Part shown: one piece after another, positions 28,294 through 38,100 of the stretch
Position numbering within the stretch: position 1 is the first letter of the stretch
How the letters are laid out: each line of letters opens with the position of its first letter
Source: Rhodobacterales bacterium
Lineage (GTDB): Bacteria; Pseudomonadota; Alphaproteobacteria; Caulobacterales; Hyphomonadaceae
Direction: 5' to 3'
NCBI GenBank assembly: GCA_014763715.1
Contig: JACXUV010000004.1
Span: forward strand, 1-64,000
DNA: 64,000 nt
The notes under the pieces: generated by a model
The model's database searches: none
Seen by the model: the letters and a program-made list of their open reading frames with translations, nothing else
What the model was told of the DNA's origin: nothing
Made by a program: the position numbers and the translations under genes

Positions 28294-29457
28294 ATGGACG
28301 AGACGACATTCCGCATCGACATCGTTCCCGGGCTCGCGGACGTCACGCCTGATGAATGGAATGCCGTGGCAAACCCGCCCGGCCTGCCGCGCGATCCCTT
28401 TCTCAGCTGGGAGTTTCTGGAGGCTCTTGAAAGCTCCGGGGCGGCGACGCCAGACACCGGCTGGATTCCCCGCCATATCCTTGTTCGCGATACCCACGGC
28501 GTCCTGCGCGGCGCCATGCCCCTCTACGGCAAGACGCATTCCCAAGGCGAATTTGTCTTCGACCATTCCTGGGCCGATGCCTTCGAACGTGCAGGCGGCT
28601 CCTATTACCCGAAACTCCTGAGTGCAGTTCCCTTTACGCCTGTGACTGGCCGCCGGCGTCTCGTCCCCCCCGGTCCTGATGAGGCCCGCATCAAGACCCT
28701 TCTGCTCAATGCCGCTGTCAGCTTCGCAGAACAGAACAAACTGTCGTCCCTGCACATCAACTTCATCGATGAAGATGATTCCGTATCTCTCACCCTCAAC
28801 GGCATGCTCTGCCGTACCGATCAGCAATTCCACTGGTTCAACAATGGCTATGAGAGCTTCGAAGATTTTCTGGCGGAGCTGTCTTCGTCGAAGCGCAAGA
28901 ATTTGCGGAAGGAGCGGGCCAGGGCACAAGAAGGGCTGGATTTCGTCCACATTACCGGCAGCGACATCACTGAAGAGCATCTGGACCGTTTTTTTGAGTT
29001 CTACATGGACACGGGCAGCCGGAAATGGGGCTCCCCCTATCTGAACCGGAAAACCTTCTCGCTTCTGCGTGAACGAATGGCTGACGACATGCTGTTCGTG
29101 TTTGCCATGGAAGGTGGCGAGGCGATTGCCGGTGCCCTGAACATGATCGGCTCTGACACGCTCTATGGCCGCTACTGGGGCACGATCGACCCACGCCCGA
29201 TGTTGCACTTCGAAACCTGTTATTATCAGGCAATCGATTACGCCATCGAGCACGATCTGGCCGTTGTGGAAGCGGGTGCGCAAGGCGGACACAAGCTCGC
29301 CCGCGGATATGTTCCTGTGCTGACATATTCAGCTCACTGGATCGCTCATCCCGGATTGCGGGATGCCGTGGCGGACTATCTTGAACATGAGCGAACCGCC
29401 GTGGAACAAGACCTGGGCTACCTGACTGACCGCACCCCCTTCAAGAAGGGCGAATGA
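28294..29457 (+). CDS. GNAT-fold protein of the DUF482/COG3146 family
   Basis: 387 residues, FemAB/GNAT-like acyltransferase family of unknown substrate. The hallmark C-terminal segment VVEAGAQGGHKLARGYVPV and the following SAHWIAHPGL are present, as are DRFFEFYMDTGSRKWG and YGRYWG. GGGAG lies three bases before the ATG at 28294. A TTG at 28285 is also open but less likely. Its stop overlaps the next start as ATGA. Confidence 0.82.
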   Translation: MDETTFRIDIVPGLADVTPDEWNAVANPPGLPRDPFLSWEFLEALESSGAATPDTGWIPRHILVRDTHGVLRGAMPLYGKTHSQGEFVFDHSWADAFERAGGSYYPKLLSAVPFTPVTGRRRLVPPGPDEARIKTLLLNAAVSFAEQNKLSSLHINFIDEDDSVSLTLNGMLCRTDQQFHWFNNGYESFEDFLAELSSSKRKNLRKERARAQEGLDFVHITGSDITEEHLDRFFEFYMDTGSRKWGSPYLNRKTFSLLRERMADDMLFVFAMEGGEAIAGALNMIGSDTLYGRYWGTIDPRPMLHFETCYYQAIDYAIEHDLAVVEAGAQGGHKLARGYVPVLTYSAHWIAHPGLRDAVADYLEHERTAVEQDLGYLTDRTPFKKGE

Positions 29458-29876
29458 TAATGCGGGCCGTCTTCGGCACCTATTTCATGATAGAGGAAGC
29501 ACTCGTCGTCGCATCACTTCTAACCGATGGCGGCTTCGATGTGTCCGTCGACAATTATGGTCACGCGACCATCGACCCGATGATGATCCCGGCACTCGGC
29601 GGCATTCGACTTAGCTTGCCGGCAGCTCAACTTCGCGAAGCCCGCAGCTATGTGGCTGATATGATCCATTCATCACAAGGCCGGCTGGAGCTGGAGTTTG
29701 GCATCCCCTTGCCCGCTGCCATCGCGGAACACTTCCGGTGGCGCACATGGATCATGGCAGTATTGAGCGTCCCCACCCCGGTTCTGATGGCTGGCCTGGC
29801 GTTGATTTGGGGGCTGCGAACGCGCAAACTGGAAGCCCTCGCAGACGATAATCAAGGAAAGGCCTCTTCCTCTTGA
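29454..29876 (+). CDS. DUF2007 family small membrane protein
   Basis: 140 residues, unknown function. The N-terminal half fits DUF2007 (putative signal-transducing) proteins: a ferredoxin-like fold beginning MIEEALVVASLLTDGGFDVSVDN, followed by a predicted helix. One transmembrane segment is seen near the C terminus (WIMAVLSVPTPVLMAGLAL), placing the small domain at the inner membrane. It is coupled at both ends: ATGA with the upstream gene and TTGA with the HIT gene. Confidence 0.7.
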   Translation: MIMRAVFGTYFMIEEALVVASLLTDGGFDVSVDNYGHATIDPMMIPALGGIRLSLPAAQLREARSYVADMIHSSQGRLELEFGIPLPAAIAEHFRWRTWIMAVLSVPTPVLMAGLALIWGLRTRKLEALADDNQGKASSS

Positions 29877-30307
29877 CCCTCCACGACAGTTACGACCCGA
29901 ACAACATCTTTGCGAAAATCATTCGCGGGGAGATGCCCTGCATCAAGGTCTATGAAGACGAGGTCGCCTTGGCCTTCATGGATGTCTTTCCACAAAGCGA
30001 GGGCCACACGCTGGTCATTCCGAAACTGGTCCAGGCACGCAACTTCCTCGACATGCCGTCAGACTATCTCGGCCAGTACATGCTGAAGGTGCAGAAAGTG
30101 GCCCGCGCCGTTGAGGCGGGGCTGAAACCGGACGGCCTGCTGGTGACCCAGTTCAATGGCGCACCGGCCGGGCAAACCGTATACCACCTGCACTTCCACA
30201 TCATTCCGCGCTGGGAAGGCAAGCCGCTCGGCCGCCATGCCGAGGGCGGCATGGCGAAACCGGAAGATCTGCAGCCAATCGCAGAAAAAATCCGGGCTGC
30301 GCTCTGA
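29873..30307 (+). CDS. HIT family hydrolase
   Basis: Histidine-triad nucleotide-binding protein of 144 residues, cytoplasmic, likely acting on purine nucleotide phosphoramidates or similar. The triad is His105, His107 and His109 in HLHFHIIP; the N-terminal NIFAKIIRGEMPC and VYEDEVALAFMD segments are diagnostic. The start codon is TTG and overlaps the previous stop (TTGA). Converges on gatB with three bases between stop codons. Confidence 0.92.
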   Translation: MTLHDSYDPNNIFAKIIRGEMPCIKVYEDEVALAFMDVFPQSEGHTLVIPKLVQARNFLDMPSDYLGQYMLKVQKVARAVEAGLKPDGLLVTQFNGAPAGQTVYHLHFHIIPRWEGKPLGRHAEGGMAKPEDLQPIAEKIRAAL

Positions 30308-30310
30308 GGC

Positions 30311-31822
30311 TTAAACCCCGAGCTTGGCTCGCAGGATCTCGTTGACGGCTTTCGGATTGGCCTTGCCACCGGAAGCCTTCATCACCTGACCGACGAACCA
30401 GCCGAGGGTTTGCGGCTTTTCTTTCACCTTCTCGGCCTGTTCCGGATTGGCGGCGATGATCTCGTCGACAACTTTCTCGATGGCGCCGGTATCTGTCACC
30501 TGTTTCAGGCCATGCTTCTCGACGATATCAGCAGGTTTTCCTTCACCAGAGATCATCCGCCCAAAGACGTCCTTGGCGATCTTACCGCTGATCGTATCAT
30601 CGGAAATCAGCGCGATCAGGCCACCGAGGTCCTCGGCAGAGACCGGGCTCTCAGACAGTTCGAGACCTTCCTTGTTCAGATAGCCGAACAGTTCCTGCGT
30701 CACCCAGTTCGCGGCGAGCTTGGCATCGCGCCCCTTCGCAACCGCCTCGAAGAAGGCAGCCTTGTCGGCATCTGCCGTCAGAACACCCGCATCATAGCGC
30801 GACAGACCGTACTCGCTTTCAAAGCGTGCCCGCTTCTCATCCGGAAGCTCAGGGAGTGTCGCGCGGATCTCGTCGATCCATGCCTGCTCCACTTCCAGCG
30901 GAAGGAGATCAGGGTCCGGGAAGTAACGGTAATCGTGCGCATCTTCCTTCGAGCGCATGGAGCGGGTCTCGCCCTTGTTCGGATCGAACAGACGGGTTTC
31001 CTGATCCACTTTGCCGCCAGCCTCGATGATCTCGATCTGGCGGCGCGCCTCATACTCGATCGCCTGCTGAATGAAGCGGAACGAGTTCATGTTCTTGATT
31101 TCGCAGCGCGTTCCGAGATGGCTGAAGTCACCGGTCTCGCGGTACTTCTCGTATTGGCCCGGCTTGCAGACCGACACGTTCACGTCGGCACGAAGGTTAC
31201 CCTTCTCCATGTCACCGTCACAGGTACCGAGGGCAATCACGATGGCGCGCAGCTTCTTCACATACGCCGCAGCCTCTGCCGGGGTACGCACATCCGGACG
31301 GGAAACGATCTCCATCAGCGCAACGCCGGAGCGGTTCAGGTCCACATAGGTGGAATTCGGATCCATGTCGTGGATCGACTTGCCCGCATCCTGCTCAAGG
31401 TGCAGCCGCTCAATCCGGCAAGTGAAGGAATACGCCTCGCCGCCATGCGCCGGCTCGACATCCACCTCGATCTCGCCTTCGCCCACAATCGGATGTGCGA
31501 ACTGGCTGATCTGATAGCCCTGCGGCAGGTCAGGATAGAAATAGTTCTTCCGGTCAAACCGGCTGTAATGATTGATCTGCGCCTTAAGGCCGAGACCCGT
31601 GCGGATCGCCTGCTCCACACAAAAACGGTTCAGAACGGGCAGCATGCCGGGCATCGCGGCATCAACGAGAGAAACGTTGCAGTTCGGATCGGCGCCAAAA
31701 GCGGTGGCAGCCCCGGAAAACAGCTTGGCGTTGGAAGAAACCTGAGCGTGGACTTCGAGGCCCATCACCAGCTCCCAGTCACCCGTGTCGCCCTTGATCG
31801 TGTAGGGGGTGCGTACAGACAT
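30311..31822 (-). CDS. gatB: Asp-tRNA(Asn)/Glu-tRNA(Gln) amidotransferase subunit B
   Basis: Kinase and tRNA-binding subunit of GatCAB, which activates Asp-tRNA(Asn) or Glu-tRNA(Gln) with ATP and amidates it using ammonia from GatA. The 503-residue protein has the GatB N terminus ([22 protein letters not shown]), the cradle motif [18 protein letters not shown] near residue 85, and a C-terminal YqeY-like tail (about 355-500). It is on the same strand as gatA and gatC but separated from gatA by a divergent small gene. Confidence 0.97.
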   Translation of the reverse strand: MSVRTPYTIKGDTGDWELVMGLEVHAQVSSNAKLFSGAATAFGADPNCNVSLVDAAMPGMLPVLNRFCVEQAIRTGLGLKAQINHYSRFDRKNYFYPDLPQGYQISQFAHPIVGEGEIEVDVEPAHGGEAYSFTCRIERLHLEQDAGKSIHDMDPNSTYVDLNRSGVALMEIVSRPDVRTPAEAAAYVKKLRAIVIALGTCDGDMEKGNLRADVNVSVCKPGQYEKYRETGDFSHLGTRCEIKNMNSFRFIQQAIEYEARRQIEIIEAGGKVDQETRLFDPNKGETRSMRSKEDAHDYRYFPDPDLLPLEVEQAWIDEIRATLPELPDEKRARFESEYGLSRYDAGVLTADADKAAFFEAVAKGRDAKLAANWVTQELFGYLNKEGLELSESPVSAEDLGGLIALISDDTISGKIAKDVFGRMISGEGKPADIVEKHGLKQVTDTGAIEKVVDEIIAANPEQAEKVKEKPQTLGWFVGQVMKASGGKANPKAVNEILRAKLGV

Positions 31823-32023
31823 CGTTCCCTCGATTAGTCACAGCAGAATCCGGTCCTTCTACCCCCCTGCAGCCAGCCCTGTCGAGCCATGCTGACACTG
31901 TGATTCACGTTGAAGACGCGGTGGACCGGGCCATCCGAAAAACTAGGGGGTTTTCCTTAGCCTCAATGTGCGGCAAGTTGACACGATTGCTTCGGGGAGG
32001 AAGCAAGAAGGGAAAAGAGAACA

Positions 32024-32410
32024 ATGCTCTTCAAAATGATACTTGATAATGCGACTGAGGACGAACGCCACATTGCCCGCGGGTTCCTTCGTCACATCGT
32101 TGCGGGGTTCACAATCGGGCTGATCTTCGGGGGCGGCATGTTCGGGGCGTTGTTCCTGACCCTTGGCAAACTCGACATGAACATCCCGATCCTGTTCATC
32201 CTCGCAATGCTGCTGCAATTCGGCCCGATTGGCGGTCTGATCGGGGCTGGCATTCACGTCACCCGGATCACGGATCGCGGCGAGAAAGCCAGCGAAGACG
32301 ACGATGAATCGCAGGGCGGAACCAAAGCGCCTGCGATGCTGAACACGATAGAAGCGGCCCCGGCTCGCAGGAATACGCCTAAAGCTTCCCCTGTTCCTTC
32401 GCCCGCCTGA
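32024..32410 (+). CDS. Uncharacterised small membrane protein
   Basis: 128 residues, not recognised. Two hydrophobic segments, around residues 25-47 (VAGFTIGLIFGGGMFGALFLTL) and 54-78, are followed by an acidic then Pro/Ala-rich cytoplasmic-type tail. The start ATG has an A/G-rich leader (GGGAAAAGAG) 4-13 bases upstream. Its last 32 bases overlap the end of the convergent gene at 32379-32834. It lies between gatB and gatA, transcribed against them. No function can be suggested. Confidence 0.6.
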   Translation: MLFKMILDNATEDERHIARGFLRHIVAGFTIGLIFGGGMFGALFLTLGKLDMNIPILFILAMLLQFGPIGGLIGAGIHVTRITDRGEKASEDDDESQGGTKAPAMLNTIEAAPARRNTPKASPVPSPA

Positions 32411-32834
32411 CACGTTCTGCCCTGGCAGCCATCCGGTCCTTGATTGGTGCGGCCTGCGAAACGCGTGTCGGGGCGTTTGCCTCTTCAGAGGGCTTTTCAG
32501 GCTCCGGCTCTGCCTCCAGCTTGCCGTCGGCAATAAGCTGCTTGCGCCGTGCCGCAACCCGCGCAGCACGCGCTGACTGCGCGGCGGAGGGCTTAGGCGA
32601 GAAAAAGCCGCCGGACTGTCCGGGAATATCCGGATGGTCGATGCGGGCAGCATCCCGGCGTTTCAGGATGCCATCAATTCGCCAGGATACGTAGGCCGCC
32701 ACAAGAACCGCCGCGAAAACGATCGGCGTCATCTTGGGGTCCATCAGGCTGTAGCCGTTCTGCGCCAGCAGACCAGCCATCAGCAGAAGGGCAATCAGCA
32801 GGAGTGCCCCGAAAAGAGCGAGAAAACGGGTCAT
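32379..32834 (-). CDS. Uncharacterised membrane protein downstream of gatA
   Basis: 151 residues, not recognised. Two membrane segments are predicted (residues 3-24, LALFGALLLIALLLMAGLLA, and about 35-52). A charged Ala/Arg/Lys-rich tail follows, with a PSAAQSARAARVAARRKQ helix that could form a coiled coil. The ATG at 32834 is preferred over the longer frame because it begins the membrane helix and lies 10 bases after the gatA stop, so it is probably the last gene of the gatA transcript. Confidence 0.62.
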   Translation of the reverse strand: MTRFLALFGALLLIALLLMAGLLAQNGYSLMDPKMTPIVFAAVLVAAYVSWRIDGILKRRDAARIDHPDIPGQSGGFFSPKPSAAQSARAARVAARRKQLIADGKLEAEPEPEKPSEEANAPTRVSQAAPIKDRMAARAERVRRAKEQGKL

Positions 32835-32844
32835 GGTGGAAATC

Positions 32845-34317
32845 CTACCACCATTTCTCCGGTCTGGCCACGAAACCAGCTGCGCGTTCCAGTTCCCCAC
32901 CGACCCGGAAACAAGCAGACTCATCCAGCACCTTCCCGATGACCTGCAGGCCAAGCGGAAGACCATCAGCCGACAGGCCCGCAGGCACGGAAATCCCCGG
33001 CAGACCGGCGAGGTTCGTCGTCACGGTGAAGACGTCGTTGAGATACATTTCCACCGGATCGCCGCTCTTTTCGCCAAAGGCAAACGCCGGCGACGGGCAA
33101 GTCGGCGTCAGGATCGCATCGCAGCTTTCGAATGCCTCGACAAAGTCGTTCAGGATCTTCGTGCGAACCTTCTGGGCACGGAGGTAATACGCATCATAAT
33201 AGCCGGACGAGAGCACGTAGGTGCCGATCATGAGGCGGCGCTGAACCTCGCGGCCAAAGCCGTTTGCGCGAGTGGCCTCATAGGTCTGCGTCAGGTTGTT
33301 GCCATCAACGCGGGCGCCATAGCGCATGCCGTCATAGCGGGCGAGGTTCGAGGAGGCTTCGGCCGGCGCCACGATGTAGTAAGCTGGCAGCGCGTATTTT
33401 GTATGCGGCAGGCTGATGTCAACGATCTCTGCGCCAGCGGCCTTCAGCCACTCAATGCCCTGGTTCCAGAGCGCATCTATTTCTTTAGAAAGACCATCCA
33501 TGCGGTATTCCTTCGGGATACCGATGCGCATGCCTTTAACGCCTTTGGAAACGTCGGCACGCCAATCCGGCTGGTCGACTTTCAGGGATGTCGAATCCTT
33601 GGGATCGTGGCTGCACATCACGTCCAGGAGGATGGCAGAGTCCTCAACCGTCTTTGCGATCGGTCCTGCCTGATCCAGCGATGACGCAAACGCCACCATG
33701 CCCCAGCGGCTGGCCCGGCCATAGGTCGGCTTGATGCCCACCGTGCCGGTGAAAGCCGCAGGCTGGCGGATGGAGCCGCCGGTATCCGAAGCCGTCGCCG
33801 CCAGGCAAAGATCACCCGAAACAGCAGCAGCGGAGCCGCCGGACGAACCGCCAGGTGTCAGGCCTGCATTGTCGCCATTCCGGCGCCAGGGATTGATCGG
33901 CGGCCCGAAGCGGGAAGTCTCGTTGGATGAGCCCATGGCGAACTCGTCCATGTTGAGCTTGCCCAGCATGACGGCGCCTTCGTCCCACAGGTTCTGCGTG
34001 ACGGTCGACTCATAGGTTGGCGTGAATTCGCCCAGAATGTTGCTGCAGGCGGTCGTACGCACGCCCTTGGTACAGTAGAGGTCCTTCACCCCAATCGGGG
34101 CGCCCTCCAGCTTGCCACCTTCGCCTTTTGCAAGGCGGGCATCTGCTGCATCCGCCATCTCCAGCGCCTTTTCCGGCGTTTCGACAACATAGGCATTGAG
34201 AACGCGAGAAGCTTCGATTGCCTGGACAAAGTCCTGAGTAATCTCCCTGGACGAGAATTTCTTCGCCTTCAGGCCATCCAGGGCGTCTGCAAGGGTCAGC
34301 TTCGTCAGGTCGGTCAT
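32845..34317 (-). CDS. gatA: Asp-tRNA(Asn)/Glu-tRNA(Gln) amidotransferase subunit A
   Basis: Glutaminase subunit of GatCAB. The 490-residue amidase-signature protein has the catalytic Lys78 ([12 protein letters not shown]) and the serine-rich signature [14 protein letters not shown] followed by [12 protein letters not shown], which hold the cis-Ser and nucleophile. Its length is normal. gatC lies upstream on the same strand but is separated by two plus-strand genes, so the complex is encoded by three separate transcripts or by one interrupted by antisense genes. Confidence 0.97.
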   Translation of the reverse strand: MTDLTKLTLADALDGLKAKKFSSREITQDFVQAIEASRVLNAYVVETPEKALEMADAADARLAKGEGGKLEGAPIGVKDLYCTKGVRTTACSNILGEFTPTYESTVTQNLWDEGAVMLGKLNMDEFAMGSSNETSRFGPPINPWRRNGDNAGLTPGGSSGGSAAAVSGDLCLAATASDTGGSIRQPAAFTGTVGIKPTYGRASRWGMVAFASSLDQAGPIAKTVEDSAILLDVMCSHDPKDSTSLKVDQPDWRADVSKGVKGMRIGIPKEYRMDGLSKEIDALWNQGIEWLKAAGAEIVDISLPHTKYALPAYYIVAPAEASSNLARYDGMRYGARVDGNNLTQTYEATRANGFGREVQRRLMIGTYVLSSGYYDAYYLRAQKVRTKILNDFVEAFESCDAILTPTCPSPAFAFGEKSGDPVEMYLNDVFTVTTNLAGLPGISVPAGLSADGLPLGLQVIGKVLDESACFRVGGELERAAGFVARPEKWW

Positions 34318-34456
34318 CGTAGCGTGTCTCCGGGAATTCTGCCCGCCTGCTATGACGGCTTGTGGCGAAAGTTCAAGTCTCTGTGAGAGTGCTTGTCAGC
34401 CAGATATCAGTTCGGCACACCATAGTGTGACTGGATTTCACCAGAAGGAGATGGCC

Positions 34457-34933
34457 ATGCGCCTCAGTCTGACACTTGCCGCAACAATGTTCGCCCTGGC
34501 TGGCTGCGCCTCCACAGCTGACACCGAACCCAAGCCGAAAGGCGTGGCAAAATACGAGAATGACCCGCGCCTCGGTGAGCAGGTCGATAAAATCTGTTTT
34601 GCCAACAATATCGACAGCTTCGGTAACAACACCCGCGATACCTTCACGTTGCGCGAAGGCAGGGATTACTACCTCGTCGAGATCTTCGGTTCGTGCCCGG
34701 CGCTTGATCATGCCGTCACGATGAGAATCGACAGCTCGATGAGCTGCCTGCGTGATGGCGACCATGTCATCGTGTCCGAAAGCCTGACTGGCGGCAGCAA
34801 TCAGCCCTTCAGCACGTCCCGCTGCCTGGTGAAATCCATCTACAAATGGGACCCCAAGGCTGAAAAGGCCGAAGACGCTCAAGACAGCGACGCTACGGAA
34901 GCGGAAACGAGCGAGACCGACAAAGAATCCTGA
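34457..34933 (+). CDS. DUF6491-type lipoprotein
   Basis: 158 residues. The signal peptide ends in a lipobox, ALAGC with Cys17, so this is a predicted lipoprotein. The mature part resembles DUF6491: ICFANNIDSF, LREGRDYYLVEIFGSCPAL, and a late CLV segment with four conserved cysteines likely to pair. The last 25 residues are Glu/Asp-rich. The ATG at 34457 fits AAGGAG six bases upstream; an ATG at 34451 is too close to that site. Lies between gatA and gatC on the opposite strand. Function unknown. Confidence 0.7.
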   Translation: MRLSLTLAATMFALAGCASTADTEPKPKGVAKYENDPRLGEQVDKICFANNIDSFGNNTRDTFTLREGRDYYLVEIFGSCPALDHAVTMRIDSSMSCLRDGDHVIVSESLTGGSNQPFSTSRCLVKSIYKWDPKAEKAEDAQDSDATEAETSETDKES

Positions 34934-34967
34934 TGCCGAGGGACGCACGGCATGCTATCTGGCGGCT

Positions 34968-35351
34968 ATGCTCCCGGAAAATCAGGCCTCGTTGGTCGAG
35001 GTGAAGCAATCTCCCCTACACGGCCGCGGCCTGTACGCGGCCGCCAACATTTTATCAGGATCGCAGATCGGCAGCTGGCCCGTGCTGGTGCTGGACACAG
35101 CGGATACAGCGCAGCTGAAGAACACACGCCTGTACCACTATGTCTTCTATGTCGATGAGACGGCCGATGGCGCCATGCGAGCGGCCGTCGCCTTCGGGCC
35201 GATATCCATGTGCAATCACAGCGCAGCACCGAATGCGACCTTCGAGGTCCATGGTGATCAGGCCATAGTCACTTTATGCGCCGCCAGAGACATCCAGGCG
35301 GGCGAGGAAATCCTCATAGATTATGGTGATTTTGCCGCCGAGGCGGTCTGA
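34968..35351 (+). CDS. Small SET-domain protein
   Basis: 127 residues, little more than a bare SET fold. The motifs of SET lysine methyltransferases are visible: SPLHGRGLYAA near the start, MCNHSAAPNATFEVHG (NHS of the pseudoknot), and GEEILIDYGDF at the end with the catalytic-type tyrosine. There are no pre- or post-SET cysteine clusters. The substrate is unknown; bacterial stand-alone SET proteins can methylate ribosomal or chromatin-like proteins. It ends three bases before the gatC stop on the other strand. Confidence 0.8.
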   Translation: MLPENQASLVEVKQSPLHGRGLYAAANILSGSQIGSWPVLVLDTADTAQLKNTRLYHYVFYVDETADGAMRAAVAFGPISMCNHSAAPNATFEVHGDQAIVTLCAARDIQAGEEILIDYGDFAAEAV

Positions 35352-35354
35352 AGC

Positions 35355-35642
35355 CTATTCGACAGACTTGGGCACCACAAAGAAACCGTCTTCGGTACGC
35401 GGCGCATTGGCCAGAACCTGATCCTGAATGTTGCCATCCGTGACCACGTCATCGCGCATCGGCAGTGCCGTCTCGACGACGGATGTCAGGGGCTCGACAT
35501 CCGACACATCGACTTCGTTCAACTGGTCAATCCAGCCGAGAATGCCGTTTAGTTCACCTGCGAGTTCTTCCAGATGCGCCTCATCGACAGCGATACGCGA
35601 CAGGCGGGCGACCTTGCGGACATCATCCTTGGTGACACTCAT
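35355..35642 (-). CDS. gatC: Asp-tRNA(Asn)/Glu-tRNA(Gln) amidotransferase subunit C
   Basis: Small subunit that wraps around GatA and stabilises GatCAB. 95 residues, beginning [17 protein letters not shown], with [19 protein letters not shown] and MRDDVVTDG typical of the family. GGAG lies 5-8 bases before the ATG at 35642; the much longer open frame upstream is not used. Divergent from ruvX with a 73-base gap. Confidence 0.95.
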   Translation of the reverse strand: MSVTKDDVRKVARLSRIAVDEAHLEELAGELNGILGWIDQLNEVDVSDVEPLTSVVETALPMRDDVVTDGNIQDQVLANAPRTEDGFFVVPKSVE

Positions 35643-35715
35643 GGAACTCTCCGGAATTGCTGCGGCCCGAATACGCCATAGGCAACGCCCCATCAAGGCG
35701 CTATGTGGGCTGCCC

Positions 35716-36174
35716 ATGCCAGTCGTTGATGTCGCCGATTTTCCTTCTGCCGGTCCCCTGCTCGGGTTGGATCCCGGGACGAAGACAATCGGTGTGGCCT
35801 CCTGCGATGCCCTGCGCATGATTGCCAGCCCTGTCGAGACTATTCCGAAAGGCCGCAAACTGGCGCCAGTTCTGGACCGCCTGTTTGCGCTCTACGACGA
35901 TCGCAAGGCGGTTGGCCTCGTGCTCGGCCTGCCATTGAACATGGATGGCAGCGAAGGCCCGCGCGTCCAGTCCGTCCGCGCCCTGGCCTGGAACATCCTG
36001 AAGTATCGCGACGTACCGATTCTCCTGCAGGACGAGCGGCTTTCCACTGCCGAGGCCGAATGGGCCATGCTGGAGGCGGATCTCTCCCGTAAGCGCCGCG
36101 CTGAAAGAATCGACGCCTCTGCTGCGGCCATCATCCTCAAATCAGCTCTGGAATGCCTGGAACGCAACGCATGA
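35716..36174 (+). CDS. ruvX: RuvX/YqgF family Holliday junction resolvase-like protein
   Basis: 152 residues with an RNase H-like fold; YqgF proteins are proposed Holliday junction resolvases or pre-16S rRNA nucleases. [12 protein letters not shown] carries the first catalytic aspartate (Asp19), [13 protein letters not shown] follows at about residue 75, and [11 protein letters not shown] plus [11 protein letters not shown] hold the later acidic residues. The ATG at 35716 fits the family start. Its stop overlaps the AEC gene start (ATGA). Confidence 0.9.
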   Translation: MPVVDVADFPSAGPLLGLDPGTKTIGVASCDALRMIASPVETIPKGRKLAPVLDRLFALYDDRKAVGLVLGLPLNMDGSEGPRVQSVRALAWNILKYRDVPILLQDERLSTAEAEWAMLEADLSRKRRAERIDASAAAIILKSALECLERNA

Positions 36175-37097
36175 GTGGCTTCCTCTACGCCCTTCTCCCC
36201 GTCATTGCGATTGCAACCCTCGGCCATGTCCTGTCTGTCCGGAAATGGATTCCGACAGAAAGCTGGCGCGCAATCGAACGCCTTTCCTATGTGGTCCTGT
36301 TTCCAGCACTGATCGTGCGGACCCTAGCCAATGCCCCCTTTGAAACAGCACCCTGGCGGCTGGCGGGGGCGCTTATCCTGGCCCAGTTCGCTCTGGCCGG
36401 TGTTGGCCTGCTCGCCCGCTTCCTGCCGGGTATGCCCCGGCCTGCCATCGGCTCGATCATCCAGTCCAATGTCCGCTGGAACACGATGATCGGGCTTTCC
36501 ATCGGCAGCCTCCTCTTCGGACAGGAGGGCCTGGCCCTGGTGACCATCGCAGCTGCCGCCATGATCCCGACAGCGAATGTCCTCTCCGTCTATGCCCTCA
36601 TCGCGCATGCAGACCAGCCACATGGCCCCGCTCCGAATCCGCTGCTCGCGCTCCTCAAGAACCCGATTGTCATTGCGTGCATTGTGGGCCTCTGCGTTGC
36701 CGCTGCAAATATCGAGCTGCCAGAGCTGCTGGACGACAGCCTGCGTATCCTTGGCGATGCCGCGCTCGCGCTAGGCCTGTTGTCAGCGGGCGCAGGCGTG
36801 GACCTGTCCGCCCTGAAAAGAGCCGGGCCACGAACGCTCGTCTGGTCCCTGGTCAGGCTTATCGGCCTACCGGCGTTTGCCGTCGGCTTCGGCCTCCTGC
36901 TCGGCTTGTCAGGCATCCCACTCACGATTGCTGTCATCTGCGCAGCCACGCCGACCGCGACTTCGTCCTATATCCTCGCCCGGGAACTTGGCGGGGATGC
37001 ACCTCTTGCGGCCAACCTGATCGCTGTCGAGACGGTTCTGGCAATGCTCACAATGCCGCTTCTCTACTTTGCGGTGACGCACCTTACCGCTGTCTGA
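36171..37097 (+). CDS. AEC-family transporter
   Basis: 308-residue integral membrane protein of the auxin efflux carrier family, with about ten hydrophobic helices in two five-helix repeats. Conserved features include [24 protein letters not shown] and the C-terminal [22 protein letters not shown]. Substrates in bacteria range from malonate and malate to amino acids, and the sequence does not decide. It overlaps ruvX by four bases and precedes pyrB by 55. Confidence 0.85.
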   Translation: MSGFLYALLPVIAIATLGHVLSVRKWIPTESWRAIERLSYVVLFPALIVRTLANAPFETAPWRLAGALILAQFALAGVGLLARFLPGMPRPAIGSIIQSNVRWNTMIGLSIGSLLFGQEGLALVTIAAAAMIPTANVLSVYALIAHADQPHGPAPNPLLALLKNPIVIACIVGLCVAAANIELPELLDDSLRILGDAALALGLLSAGAGVDLSALKRAGPRTLVWSLVRLIGLPAFAVGFGLLLGLSGIPLTIAVICAATPTATSSYILARELGGDAPLAANLIAVETVLAMLTMPLLYFAVTHLTAV

Positions 37098-37152
37098 GGG
37101 CTTGAAGCGCGGCGGAATCGGGCCTAAACCGCGAAAAATCGAAAGGGCCTCC

Positions 37153-38100
37153 ATGACCAGGGCGGCATATCACTACAGCTTCGATCATGAGCACCTGCTC
37201 AGTATTGAAGGGCTTTCTCCTCTCGATATCACCCACATTCTGGATCTTGCAGACAGCTACGCCGAGGCAACTCGCGCGGGGATACGTCCGGATCCTGTCC
37301 TCAAGGGCAAAGTGGTCGTGAACCTGTTCTTCGAGAACTCAACCCGGACGATGAGCAGCTTCGAGATTGCCGCCCGGCGTCTGGGCGCGGATGTCATCTC
37401 CATGCCTGTTGCCGCCTCCAGCGTCAAAAAAGGCGAAACGCTGATCGATACGGCGATGACGCTGAACGCCATGCGGCCGGACGCCCTGATCGTAAGGCAC
37501 TCCGCCTCCGGTGGCCCTAAACTCCTTTCCCGCAAGGTAGACTGCGCCGTTATCAATGCAGGCGACGGAACGCACCAGCACCCGACGCAGGGCCTGCTCG
37601 ACACGCTGACAATCCGGCGCACCAAAGGGCACATCGAAGGCCTGAAAGTCGTCATCTGTGGTGACATTGCCCATTCCCGCGTCGCCCGGTCCACCACGCA
37701 GGCACTCCACCTGATGGGAGCGGAAGTACACCTCTGTGCACCACGCACCCTGCTGCCGTCCGGCACGGAGACCTGGGGCGCAGCCAGTGCAACAACCGAT
37801 TTCGACAAGGCCCTGAAAGGCGCCGACATCGTCATGATGCTGCGCCTGCAGCTGGAGCGCATGGACGGTGCCTTCCTGCCGAGCCGTCGCGAATATTTCC
37901 GCTTCTTCGGTCTTACCCAGGAACGCCTCGCCCTGGCCAAGCCGGACGCAACCGTCATGCACCCCGGCCCTATGAACCGCGGTATCGAGATCGAAAGCGC
38001 CATCGCCGATGGCGACCGCTCCGTCATTACGGAACAGGTTGAAATGGGGGTCGCCGTGCGTGAAGCCGTGCTCCACCTGCTGGCAGGAGGCCGCACATGA
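37153..38100 (+). CDS. pyrB: Aspartate carbamoyltransferase catalytic subunit
   Basis: Condenses carbamoyl phosphate with aspartate in pyrimidine synthesis. The 315-residue protein has FFENSTRT at 59-66 for carbamoyl phosphate, the SVKKGET loop around 95-101, HPTQG, and HPGPMNRG near the C terminus. AAAGGG precedes the ATG by six bases. It overlaps pyrC' by four bases (ATGA). No regulatory pyrI is present; the partner is instead the inactive dihydroorotase next door, as in the Pseudomonas-type ATCase. Confidence 0.96.
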   Translation: MTRAAYHYSFDHEHLLSIEGLSPLDITHILDLADSYAEATRAGIRPDPVLKGKVVVNLFFENSTRTMSSFEIAARRLGADVISMPVAASSVKKGETLIDTAMTLNAMRPDALIVRHSASGGPKLLSRKVDCAVINAGDGTHQHPTQGLLDTLTIRRTKGHIEGLKVVICGDIAHSRVARSTTQALHLMGAEVHLCAPRTLLPSGTETWGAASATTDFDKALKGADIVMMLRLQLERMDGAFLPSRREYFRFFGLTQERLALAKPDATVMHPGPMNRGIEIESAIADGDRSVITEQVEMGVAVREAVLHLLAGGRT

